From Triticum aestivum (taxonomy: Eukaryota > Streptophyta > Magnoliopsida > Poales > Poaceae), in assembly GCF_018294505.1 (NCBI RefSeq), contig NC_057812.1, positions 60,495,789-60,559,788 of the forward strand: DNA of 64,000 nt. The letters run 5' to 3'. The notes under the pieces are model-generated. The model saw only the letters and a program-made list of their open reading frames with translations. It did no database searches and had not been told where the DNA came from. Both the position numbers and the translations under genes were made by a program. Every line of letters begins with the position of its first letter. Position 1 is the first letter of the stretch. This document shows positions 1-10,667 of the stretch, one piece after another.

Positions 1-163
1 TTAATTTGCGTAAAAAACATGTCATGGTGTTTATCTTGGGGAATCATTTCTATGTCTACTTTTCGAAGCATATTAATTAAAAGAAATTGTTGTGTGTTTA
101 ATGAATTGCTACCTTTCCTCATGCGCATGCATGCAGTTCCAACATCTGTCTAGTTGTTATCCC

Positions 164-1605
164 CAAGAAGCTGAATGGATGCACAAAAATCACAAGCTTA
201 GGTTTGAAGATAAATTGCATTTAGGTACCATGTCCATAGGTGCGGCAGAGCTATGCGTCCATACAATGGTTTGCATGGGTGATGAAATTCTCAAGGGAGC
301 ACTGGAGTGGGCACTTGCATTGGCGAATCCACGAAGAGAATGGAGGGTGGGCTCAAAGTTAATGTCATGTAAACTAAACGCTCATTTGTCAAAATTTGGA
401 TCTGTTAAGTAAGATGGTAATTATCTCCTAACAGGGTAGTCTAAATAAGCCCAAAAAATTACTATGGGAACATGTACTGTTTACTGAAATTATTTGCATT
501 TTTTTCAAAAATATAAAAAAAATTGAACAAAAATTGGTTCTATCTACAAAAATAGCCATTATATCTCAATAGTGTTGTAGTAATAAGCTCACATTTTCCT
601 AGATATCTATTTCTAAGACAAGTATTTCCGGACCGAGGGAGTACATAACTATATCTATTCGAGTTCGATTGCACCTTTTTGTATTTTGTAGATGTCCTCC
701 GTGTGTCCATGGGCTGTGTCTAGAGTAGTAGCAAAATAATTAAGTTTTTTGGAGGGCATGCTTCACCCTATTGAAGCTTACCTACTAGAATCGCCATTGG
801 GCATTGGATACCCTGATGTCGTCATGTCATGCGCCAAGATTGAGCACCTAATGAATGATCTTGTTGCTTCATCCAAAGTAAGTTGGAAAAAACACATATA
901 TGTGCAATTAACCATGGTTAATTTTAATTAGCTAATCTCTAGCATAGTATTGAAATAGTTAAATTAATGGAAACGTGCATGTAGCCCCGGACAATAGGGA
1001 TGTGGCCAACTGCGTGGAGTGCTACGCCGATGAGCACAATGTAACAGAGGAGGTCGCCTTTGCACCAACCAAGCTCGAATCAAACATGGGTGTCAGCAGC
1101 TGCCTGCGGTGCAACGGGTAGTCAACTTCACACTCAGTGGGCGAGAGGGCACCATCTGAACCCATGGGCATATGCACCCACTTTTCATAAAATGCATTTT
1201 AAGCACGTTGTAAAATATCAAAAAAATCAAAAGAAAATATCACGCATACATGTGTGCAAATGTGTGTACGCGGCACAAAGTTTTATGAAAAGATGTCTTT
1301 TTGTTTTGCCTCCGTAAAAAAGACAAATTTCAGTGCTTCTAAATAGTGTTTCACGACATAATTTTTTGTTTTTTTTTGCACAGGCCACAAAAAAAATTAT
1401 TTTTCCGTGAAACTTTATGCACGCACATAGAACATGGAGACGTACCCGTGCAATTTTTTTCCAGATATTTTTAGAATTTAGAAATGTGTTTTTCAAAGTG
1501 GGATCATATGTACCCGGGTTCATCCATGCACTTCTCCTCAGTGGGCCGGTGTACTACGGTGATAGGAAAGATGCCTTCACCTTCAGCTCCCATGTACTTA
1601 GATAC
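164..1605 (+). pseudogene. Terpene synthase relic, 3' exons only
   Basis: Four separated pieces resemble the C-terminal half of a plant terpene synthase (TPS-a-like), in the family's order. Positions 164-345 read EAEW..., then SIGAAELCVHTMVCMGDEI and a LEWALA segment. Positions about 748-879 read VVMSCAKIEHLMNDLVASSK and end at a good donor (AAA|GTAAGT). Positions about 985-1075 follow a TAG acceptor and read RDVANCVECYADEHNVTEE, like the family's 'GHVASAVECYMKEHGVTEEEA'. Positions about 1540-1605 read VYYGDRKDAFTFSSH, like the last exon. The donor lies where TPS genes have a conserved intron. In the second metal-binding (NSE/DTE) motif the Ser/Thr is Ala and the final Glu is not seen. No continuous reading frame joins the pieces, and the DDxxD exon would lie left of the window. 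TPS enzymes cyclise prenyl diphosphates; this copy cannot. The assignment is by eye from motif order. Confidence 0.6.
480..643. mobile_element. Stowaway-type MITE fragment (right end)
   Basis: The stretch ends in 'ttccggaccgagggagta', the reverse complement of the CTCCCTCCG-type Stowaway end, next to a TA. No matching left terminus is visible, so only the right part (at least 600-641) is supported. It lies in what was a terpene synthase intron. Confidence 0.45.
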
Positions 1606-2165
1606 TACTCCATCCTCATGCAGGCATGCATTAAGTATTTATTTTCTTACGTACCTTCAATTTCTATTTGTTTTCCAATCTCGTGTTTAATTAGGCAGGT
1701 CATGTGTCATGTGTGTACACCTAGGATGCGGAGGTCGGGAAAAAAAATAGACGTACACGAGCTCATGTTTCGATGTGTGTGACATGTATGTATGTGTTTG
1801 CATCTCAGATGAACCGAAATGGTTGCATGTATGGAGCCCGATTAATAAATTAGTAGTGTATTTGGTTTGGCAAATCCACGGTCCAGTTTTTATTGAAACG
1901 TCCGCTCAAATCACTAAATTTATGTGGAAGAGGATGATCGTACCATTTTCTGGCTTTGCTAATATGCGATTCAGATTTTCGGTGACTGGTTGGTACAGTA
2001 TGTAAACGAGCCCTTCAGTCAATTCAATTCATCAGTTGATTCTTTGTAGATTGGACTAGTGAATTAATCTGGTATGATGATTGGGGCTATGTCTTTGGAC
2101 TGTACTGCAGAATGCTAGAGTGGAGAGGGGAAATCCTATCCTAAAAAGACTAGTATTTTGCAGCA
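1606..2165. other. Unassigned AT-rich spacer
   Basis: No gene, RNA or clear repeat was recognised between the terpene synthase relic and the degenerate repeat that follows. Confidence 0.3.
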
Positions 2166-3010
2166 TTAGAAGAGAGTAGCGCCCTGAGATGTGTTAATAC
2201 TAGCAATGCCCTGAGATCCTTCCTTGACTACCATACGAGAAAGCAATTCCGGAGTAGTTATCGCAGTTAAGTATTATAACAATATCTGGTTCTAGTTGTA
2301 GTAGATCAGGATACAACTCCGAGCGTCCTGTTATCGTAGACATGGCTATTTGAATAGATATATCTTCCCTGCAGGGGTGCACCACATTACCCAACACACT
2401 CGATTAACTCTGCCTGGACACACTTTACTAGGTAATGCCCAACCTCGCATGATCGGCACGCTGTAGACCAGTCTAGACTCTCCAAAGAGGTTAACACGCC
2501 GGTCTAAATCCTAAATGCGAAGGGGTCATGGACGATCGCCCTAAGCACTCATGCACATTGCGTGGCTGGCCGGGACCCAAGGGTGCCTCTGTATACATAA
2601 GCAGGCGTAACCAGCTCACCCCAACAATCAGCCCGCATATCTGAAATGTGACATCTAAATTGCTTTCGGAGGGAACGTACGACACCGAGGGCCCATAAAC
2701 CATTATCCCGTGTGGTGCTTAGTGCGCAAAGGCACATAGCCCAACTCAGTTCAAATACCCAAATGCGTTAGTGTATTTTTAGTAACTCGTGAAAACGACC
2801 AGGGTCGTCGCTCCGACTAGGTAGCTCGTGGACCACGACTAGTGATCAGGCCCACCTCTCACCTAGGTGGTCTCCACCTGTCCTGTTGTTCCGCCAGAGT
2901 AATCCCTCGCTGGTACCCTTGGGGCAGACCCGTCTTTAATCATAGGAACTGCCAGGGTTCAGGTCCATACCATCAAGGTGAAAAAACCTAAGGAATCATC
3001 CTCGGTAGCT
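2166..3010. repeat. Degenerate Triticeae intergenic repeat (LTR-like)
   Basis: A GC-richer block contains phrases familiar from abundant Triticeae intergenic repeats, for example 'gcaggggtgcaccaca', 'ctcgattaactctg' and 'acctaggtggtctccacctg'. It has no coding potential and no paired copy in this window, so boundaries and superfamily are uncertain. It is probably an old LTR fragment. Confidence 0.4.
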
Positions 3011-3129
3011 TCACTCTTTCAATACCAAATGAATTTTGCTTAAATTGAAACTTGGCACATAAATCATGCATAATAGTGTGATATTGCACAAAAAGTTCTA
3101 GAGCATTTGGTAACTGTTACCTGGCCAGG

Positions 3130-4330
3130 AGATAGTTCATGCAGCAGCATGGCATGGCGAAATTCAAATGTCGTCCAAACATGACCTCTCTTGTGCAGCG
3201 CCCTCCATCACATCTGATCCGAGATACCCGACCTCCTTATGCAGTTGGTTGAGCACCATGGAGAAGAAGATGATGCCCACCAAGAGTACCCAAAACCGAG
3301 AAGAACCGAGTCATAAATCTAAAGGAGAGTTACCATTTAGGACAGTAAAAATTAAGAAGTCAAAACAGGGGATCTGTGGCAGATTAATGAACGTACCAAC
3401 CTCGAGTCCATGGCAACGGCACAGGAGACAAACATCATGTTAAAGGTGATGACAATCTTGATTACGAGGGTGTGCTAGTGCGGCCCAGTCGGCATCGGCG
3501 TGAGCATCCCCAGCATGCACCGTGATCACCCGTAGCATGAACGCCGTGCACATCACCCCTGTGAACATACTCCCTCCGTTCCTTTATGTAAGGTGCATTA
3601 TTTTTAACATGGTAACTAAGGCACATGTTAGGAGAAAATTACCCTTGCTAAATTTGTTGGTTAGTGGCAAATAAATCAGTTAGTCCAGGAAAGTAAGAGA
3701 TACATGCAATCGACAGAGAGATGCTTTCCTTCTTTTTCTATAAGGAGAGATATAGACAATCAAGAGAGAGGTACTTTTCTTTTTATGGAGGTATAACAAG
3801 GGAATTATGAGGAATTAGAAGAAATGCATCTTATATTCTGGGCCGCTATGATACGATGCTATAAATATATATACATGAACTTCAGCTTCCTCCCCAAAAG
3901 CTTCAAGGTTAACAATAATGATCACATTATCGATCTGAATAAGGTTCAGAGAGTCCAAATCATATAAGTTGTCATCAAATAAAGAAACAGGACAAACAGA
4001 GGGATGTGTTCTGGTCACTCGTTTTCCACAAATTGTACTTGATGTAACTCCAAACCATGTATAAGACACGAGGTCTAACCAGCAGTATCCAATAATCACT
4101 AATCCAATTGCTGTGATAACTCTAGATACCCCCAATCCTTAATCACTCGAGCACAACTGAGGTAAAAAGATATGTGAGATCCTTTCATTGTTTCTTGAAC
4201 AAGAAACACATTTCTTGAAAATGAAATAGTGCAGCAGATGCGCAGTACATGTAGCCATGTAGGACAGTGGCAATATGATTATGTTCGTGCTCACTTGGAT
4301 CAGCAGAGCAGCAATTTTAGCCCCCATATA
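3130..4330 (-). pseudogene. Unassigned membrane-protein-like gene remnant
   Basis: On the minus strand several short open stretches in a row encode hydrophobic segments. These are 4327-4200 (MGAKIAALLIQVSTNIIILP...), 4135-4040 (VITAIGLVIIGYCW...), about 3465-3395 (VIKIVITFNMMFVSCAVAM, followed by a GT donor-like site) and about 3290-3165 (VLLVGIIFFSMVLNQL... ending LDDI-stop). A Stowaway-like MITE (3570-3842) separates two of them. Order and spacing suggest exons of a decayed multi-pass membrane protein, perhaps a grass ankyrin/PGG or DUF-type protein, but no diagnostic motif was found and the family is not claimed. Confidence 0.25.
3570..3842. mobile_element. Stowaway-like MITE, right terminus decayed
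   Basis: It begins after a TA with 'ctccctccgttcctttat', continues 'gtaaggtgcat', and closes with the imperfect inverse 'aaatgcatcttatattctgg'. The outer right CTCCCTCC end has been lost. It has no open frame. Confidence 0.55.
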
Positions 4331-5572
4331 CTCGTTGACTGTATCATCTTGCCAATACTGCCGTGCATGGGGAGGTGAGAAGGCATCCCACCGCCGCCAG
4401 TCCGTGCGCCGTGGGATCTCTCAACCGCACTAGGGTAGGGTTTGGTGACAGGGTGGAGGAATGACATGAATCAAATTCTGTTGGTCAGACCATGAATCTT
4501 TGGAGAGAGAGAGAGACAGAGAGTAGGGAATAAGAGGGGAACCTGAATCAGAGAGACGTGACGGCCATAGAAACATGGCAGTATTGGGGATGAACTGAAT
4601 TTCAGATTCAACTTGTGTGTGATTTTTAGTGCATAGCCCTCCGAATCGAGTCTCGGTAACAAGACCACGCTTGAAATTAAATGTTGGGGATATCATTTAT
4701 CGGGAACTTATCAGTCGTCTCAAGATAAAGGGTAAATCGGCCGGTTTATCGGTATATCGACCGATTTATCTTATCGGTCCGACCCCCGGTAAGCGAAAAA
4801 TCGCCGATTTATCGGAATATCGGCTGATACTTGAACAGTGCTTGAAATGACTAAACTGGGAAACCAGCAACAGACCTTCTGGATTTAAATCCGGGATGTG
4901 AGCGTTGCATCTGACAGCGACTTGCTGACATGATCTTCAACATTATCACTCCCAGGTTGGGGTCCTAATTGAGCGGAACGCTTCCAGAGAGTCCACTCGG
5001 CATGACATTCATGTTTGCTGCTGTTCTGCTATATCTGGTATAGCATGTGGATGCGTATTTAAATGATGGAAACAAAAAAAAAATTATAGGTAAACGGCAA
5101 CAGTCAAATCATGGGGTTGGGGAGGAACTGGTTAATGTGCGGCGAACTGGGTGACAATGGCTATTTGATACTAGAGGCTGCTACGAACTTACGTATGGAT
5201 CGGAAATGGGGATCTAGGAGAAAACAATGGGGGACTGCTGGTGATCTTCAGATTTGCATACCTGGCTGAATACTTGGATGACTTCGGCTCCTTGTGAATT
5301 TTGCATGCATCGACAACGTGAAGGTGAACGGCGGTGTGCCAGGCAAGCGGCGTGGCAGATACAACGATCTCGCTTAGCGGGGTCCCGATCAGAGGTATAA
5401 ATGTGCATGTGGATGTAGGTGCCGGTGGGCCACCCGTGTTGTTATTGAAACAGATGATCGACTATGTAAACGTGCCGTGCTAATGGTGATTAGCATCATA
5501 ATACGTGCGTGAAGGACATATATATTTTGAGAAAAATATGATTTTGTATATATCAGAGAGAGAAATGAACTA
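4331..5572. other. Gene-free spacer with ATCGG-rich patch
   Basis: No gene was recognised. Positions 4725-4830 carry repeated 'TTTATCGG', 'TATCGGT' and 'CGATTTATC' words on both strands, making a locally palindromic patch. The rest shows nothing distinctive. Confidence 0.3.
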
Positions 5573-5789
5573 CTCCCTCCGTCACAGTTTACAAGTCCTA
5601 CGCGTATACCTAGGTTGCCAATTTTATCACCCTAATATAAACTATATAACACAAAAATTATACTTTTTAAAAATAGAACATCTAAAATTTATATTGGTAT
5701 ATTTTTTGTAATATATGACTTGTATTAGGTTGGTCAAATTGACGACCTAGGGATACGCGCACACCTTGTAAACTGAGAGAGAGAGGGAG
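5573..5789. mobile_element. Stowaway MITE (about 217 bp)
   Basis: A complete small element with inverted ends. The left end is 'ctccctccgtcacagttt' followed by 'acaagtcctacgcgta'. The right end is 'tacgcgcacaccttgtaaac' followed by 'tgagagagagagggag'. Both sides have a TA target duplication (5571-5572, 5790-5791). The interior is AT-rich and non-coding. It lies about 380 bp upstream of the acyl-activating enzyme start codon. Confidence 0.85.
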
Positions 5790-6171
5790 TAGATATAACT
5801 TATTTCGGGCAAAAAAAAACTGATAAATAGGGGATATATATATAAAATTTAGGAGAACTCAGTACAAAAAGATAACTAATATTGAGGCGCCGTGTTTTAC
5901 ATCAAAAATAAAAATCTCTGATGGTCCAGGCTGGTTCGCTCAACATGGATGGTCCATGTATTATTGCCAGTGAGGTACTGGGACGGCGATCCACCAGAAG
6001 GGCAAATGCAAAAATCCAGCACCGGACTTGTTACAAGATGACATAAATGCAGTTTGTTGATCCGGAGACAGATGGTATTGATAAGCATGGCAGTGGACGC
6101 CGTGCCCACTGCCCAGAAGGAGATTTTCGCGAGGCCGGCGGAGAGCGAGCCAGCAGCCGAGCAGGCGGGGC
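5790..6171 (+). promoter_or_regulatory. Upstream region of the acyl-activating enzyme gene
   Basis: The likely promoter and 5' leader lie between the Stowaway MITE and the ATG. Base composition changes from AT-rich to very GC-rich at about 6100, typical of grass 5' gene ends. No unambiguous TATA box was identified and the transcription start is not claimed. Confidence 0.4.
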
Positions 6172-9100
6172 ATGGCGGCGACCGCGAGGGGCAGCGTTGG
6201 GGAGATCCGGGCGGGAGACGTGGAGGCGGCCGGGCTCACGGCGGCCGACGCGGTGGCCTTTCTCGCCGCGCTCCGCTCGGCGACCGGCAAATGCGGCGCC
6301 GACGCGGCCGCTGCGTGGGCGGCGGTCGTGGCGGCGGGGGTGCTACGGCCGGACCACCCGCACGCGCTCCACCAGCTGGTGTACTACTCCGTCTACGCCG
6401 GCTGGGACCGCGCCCAGAGAGGCCCGCCGCCCTACTGGTTCCCCTCCCCGTAAGTCGCCGGCCGCCGTCCATTTTTCTTTCCTAGAAGCACAGCTGAACA
6501 GGGCTTGTCTCCCGGCGCTTAATTTGCTACCAACTGTTTGATCCAATCGGGTAGTGGGAGCAATCAATGGCTAATCCACGGTGAAAGTGACTGCTAGTCT
6601 AATTCCACGAGTCACTTAAGCTTATATGGTTCCATTTAACCCAGTATTTTTTGTCTAGCTAACAACATTTGAGTCTAACAGCAACAGTAAGATACTAGTG
6701 CTATTTTGGTACTAGCTAGCTTATAACTGCTCTGTGGATTCGCATCATTTAGCACTACTGTGTGATAGGATGACTGGTGTATATATAATTTACTTCATGA
6801 CACAGTTATCATGATTGTTGCAGGACTGATTGTAAGCAAACAAATCTTGGGAGAGTGATGGAAGAGAATGGTCCCAAGCTGTTAGGAGCATCATATAAGG
6901 ATCCAATTTCAAGCTTTGGCCTCTTCCACAAATTCTCTGTTCAGAACCAGGAGGTCAATTTTCCTTTCTAAATTTGGAATTTACTTCACAGACAGAACAA
7001 GTGGATAACTAGAACATCGGTTCAAAGTTTTATTTCTTCATAATAGCCTCCTAGGCGATCATTGTGTAGGTCTACTGGAAACTGGTGCTGAAGGAGCTCT
7101 CCGTCAAGTTCGTACGAGAACCAAAGACGATTCTAGATGCATCAGATAAATCAAAGAAGGGAGGGTCATGGTTCCCCGGCGCAGTGCTCAACATTGCCGA
7201 ATGTTGTCTGCTACCTTGGCCTTCCCAGAACAGGACAGATGATAGCATCGCTATTGTCTGGAGGGATGAGGGCTTTGGCGATTATCCGGTGAATCGTATG
7301 TCGCTGAAGGAGCTTCGCACCCAAGTGATGTATGCATTTCTTAACAAATTAAGAGTAGGGGGCATGCAGCAACCTTTAAATTTCTTCTGTTCTATTGTAC
7401 AATTTCATCATCATGGTTTTGTTGCTTTGGTATTTTCAGGACTGTTGCAAATGCCCTTGATACCATATTCCGAAAGGGTGACCGGATTGCAATAGACATG
7501 CCAATGACGTGCAATGCGGTTATTGTTTATTTGGCAATCATCCTTGGAGGCTTTGTTGTTGTGGGAATAGCAGACAGTTTTGCACCCCAAGAGATTGGCA
7601 ATCGCATGAGGGTCGCAAAAGCAAAGGCAATTTTTACCCAGGTTCGACTGTAGCAAGCAGCAAGTCTTACGATCATCAGTACTATAGTAGTGTTTATACT
7701 AATTCCACAGGATTTCAGGATTTCATAATTAGGGGAGGGAAGAAATTTCCACTTTACAGGTATATGATGTTTCTTTGGGCTTGTTGAGCTGTGCCCTCAG
7801 CAGAACCTTGTACTTCTTGTTGTGTGTGTGTGTGGTGAACTCGTGTTTGGTACTCGTTGCTTGTGGCGGTTTGCTTTATTTGTAAAGCGGGGCGAAAGCC
7901 TTTTTCGGTAATTATTTAGTTAATATATGTATTTCAGTAACTTAATTTGCTCAGCTTTAACAAGAAAATTGTAGTTATTTAGCAGGATCACAGCTTGTGA
8001 AAATAATCATTTTGCATTGATGTAACAATTTGTGTTTCATTTATACCTTTTTGCATGAACATACTGAACTATCACAGAACAATTCTCAGCACTTAACTAA
8101 ATATGTCAAATTATATTCTTCAGCCGTGTCATGGAAGGGACTTCAGCTAAAGCTATTGTAATTCCTGCAACTGGAGATAGTCTTGGAGTTACACCAAGGA
8201 ATGGTGATATGTCCTGGAAAGATTTTCTTTCTCGTGCTGCCGGGAGGTATGCAGCAAATGATCCTTCCATGTCACTCAAAATAAACAACTCTGTTCAGAT
8301 GCTTTCTTTTCGTGAAAATTTGAACACCCACATTGCAAAACAGAGGTGATTTTGTGATGTGACCAACATGGGAGCGACATGTCTTGGATTTGCAGGTCAT
8401 CCATGTACTCTCCAGTTTATCAATCTGCAGACGCCTTAATTAATATACTGTTTTCATCAGGAACAACTGGTAAACACTGCCTTGAGTTTCTGACACAATT
8501 TCCTTTAATCTCTGGTTGCACCGTTTCCCATGTTCACAACTTCACGTGTGATTTGATCTGTTCTATTTGCTTTTGGTGCAGGAGAGCCAAAAGTTATACC
8601 GTGGACACAACTTTGTCCCATAAGATGTGCAGCTGATACCTGGGCACATTTGGATCTTCGACCAAAGGACGTAGACTTGTGGCCTACAAATCTGGGTTGG
8701 GTTATGGGACCGATACAAATATTCTCATGCTTTCTAAATGGTGCAACATTGGCCTTATATCATGGTTCTCCACTTGGACGTGGTTTCTGCAAATTTGTGC
8801 AGGTGTGGCCTATTTTGCACCATCTCTTGGTTTAAACTGCTAAAGTTGATTTGTCCTTGTTCCATTTTTTTTAGTTAAAGTAAGCCTTGGCCTTGTTCTT
8901 ATTTTTTGTATCCATTACTTCGCTTGAATCTGGTATAGATAAGGCTTACTGGCTACCTAATTAACTTCATAGTTTGTCTATTCTCCCAAGTTTTTTTTTC
9001 TATGCATCATAGAGCTTTTTCTTCTGAATGAATCAGGTAGGATTTTATCAAAAGTCCCTGCATATTATATTAGAAGCTGAGTATAAATTGTTCTTTACCC

Positions 9101-10667
9101 ATGCGCTTCGTGATAATGTCCAAATTGCAGGATGCCCGTGTGAGTGTATTAGGATCTGTGCCTAGCTTGGTGAAGTCTTGGAAGGCAGGGAATCTTACTC
9201 AAGGGCTAGACTGGACCAAAATCAGGCAAGTTGCTACTTACACTGTTAGGAAGCATTCAACTTCATCACAAGCTCCGCTAAAGAAGCTAAATTTCTATAA
9301 TCGCAGGGTACTTGCTACAACAGGGGAGGCTTCTGATATTGATGATAATCTGTGGCTATCTTCGCGTACCTGTTACAAGCCCATTGTTGAGTGCTGTGGG
9401 GGCACAGAGCTGGCATCCTCATACATTCAAGGGAGACTTTTACAGCCACAAGCTTTTGGAGCTTTCAGTGGTCCATCAATGTCCACTTGGTTTGTCATAC
9501 TCGATGAACAGGGAAATCCATATGTAAGAATTGTTCGTAGAATATTCTAAGTTTGGTGATTGCGTTTGCTGTGTAAGCATTTGACGTTTGCTATGACAGC
9601 CTGATGATCTACCTTGTTCTGGAGAAGTGGGTCTCTTCCCTTTATATTTTGGTGCTACCAATCGGCTTCTCAATGCTGACCATGATAAGGTTTACTTTGA
9701 TGGAATGCCCATTTACAAAGGACGGGTATGGAGTCGCTTACCTCAATTTTTACTAAACTGCTTGACAAAATTATGAAGATGTTCGACATTTGCAGCAGTC
9801 AACTTTTTAAGCTTTATAAAATCAGTGTGTTCTCCAAGTTTTCCAGTGGAGCCCTACCGAGAAGATGAGTATGATTTAGGCATGCTATTGTGCTCTGATA
9901 TAAGTTGCAATGATAAGTGTGTTATGAAAAATAGTACTAGCAACATTTGAGTCAATGTTCCCTTTGCTGAACTAATCAAATAAATCTGACTACATACTTT
10001 TAGAAGTTATCAGTAATAACCAAAATGGTGAAAGCTCACACGTTGTAACGGTATTTCTACTGCAGCAACTCCGACGACATGGAGATATAATCCAGAGGAC
10101 AGTAGGTGGTTACTATATCGTGCAGGGCAGAGCAGATGACACTATGAATCTTGGAGGGATTAAGGTTGAAGCTCCCTCTTCATTGTTTTCAGTATGATGT
10201 CATCACTCTTGCATCTCATGAAACCAATTCAATATTGCTCTTGCCTGACCAGACAAGTTCAGTGGAGATCGAACGGGTTTGTAATGGCGCCGATGACGGT
10301 CTGCTAGAAACAGTAGCTGTTAGCATCAAACCTTCTGGCGGGGGACTAGAACAACTGGCTATATTGGCAGTGCTAAAAGATGGATCCACAGCATGCGATG
10401 CAAATCTTCTGAAGAGCAAGTTCCAGAGAGCCATTCAGAAGAACCTCAACCCCCTTTTCAAGGTAAGAGCTTCTCTTTTCTGACATTCAGTTCAGATGAT
10501 CAGATGGGCACATCCATAATGAGGGAATTGAGATCGTTTGTTCGTCCTGACAGGTGAGCTACGTCAAAATCGTCCCCGAGTTCCCGAGAACTGCTTCAAA
10601 CAAGCTTTTGAGAAGGGTCCTGAGGGATCAGCTGAAGCAAGAACTCGCGAATCGCAGCAAGCTATAA
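6172..10667 (+). CDS. Peroxisomal acyl-activating enzyme (AAE17/AAE18-like)
   Basis: A complete gene for an AMP-binding (ANL superfamily) enzyme that activates a carboxylic acid through an acyl-adenylate to a CoA thioester. The natural substrate is not readable from sequence. Fourteen exons were inferred from splice sites and frame: 6172-6449, 6824-6953, 7070-7329, 7440-7641, 7719-7759, 8124-8246, 8396-8469, 8582-8802, 9131-9225, 9307-9523, 9600-9725, 10066-10164, 10253-10462, 10554-10667. They sum to 2190 nt, or 729 residues, close to the Arabidopsis AAE17/18 length. Visible motifs are the P-loop SSGTTGEPK (about 365-373), [13 protein letters not shown] (498-510), hinge [13 protein letters not shown] (610-622), catalytic Lys near 709 (RTASNKLLR) and C-terminal SKL, a PTS1 peroxisome signal. 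The ATG lies in a good context (GGGGCATGGC). Intron 9 has a GC donor. No frame damage was found. Confidence 0.93.

Noticed and set aside
6047..6541. A 164-codon plus-strand frame and several overlapping frames at the start of the acyl-activating enzyme.
   Set aside because: They are alternative frames of the GC-rich first exon and have no domain.
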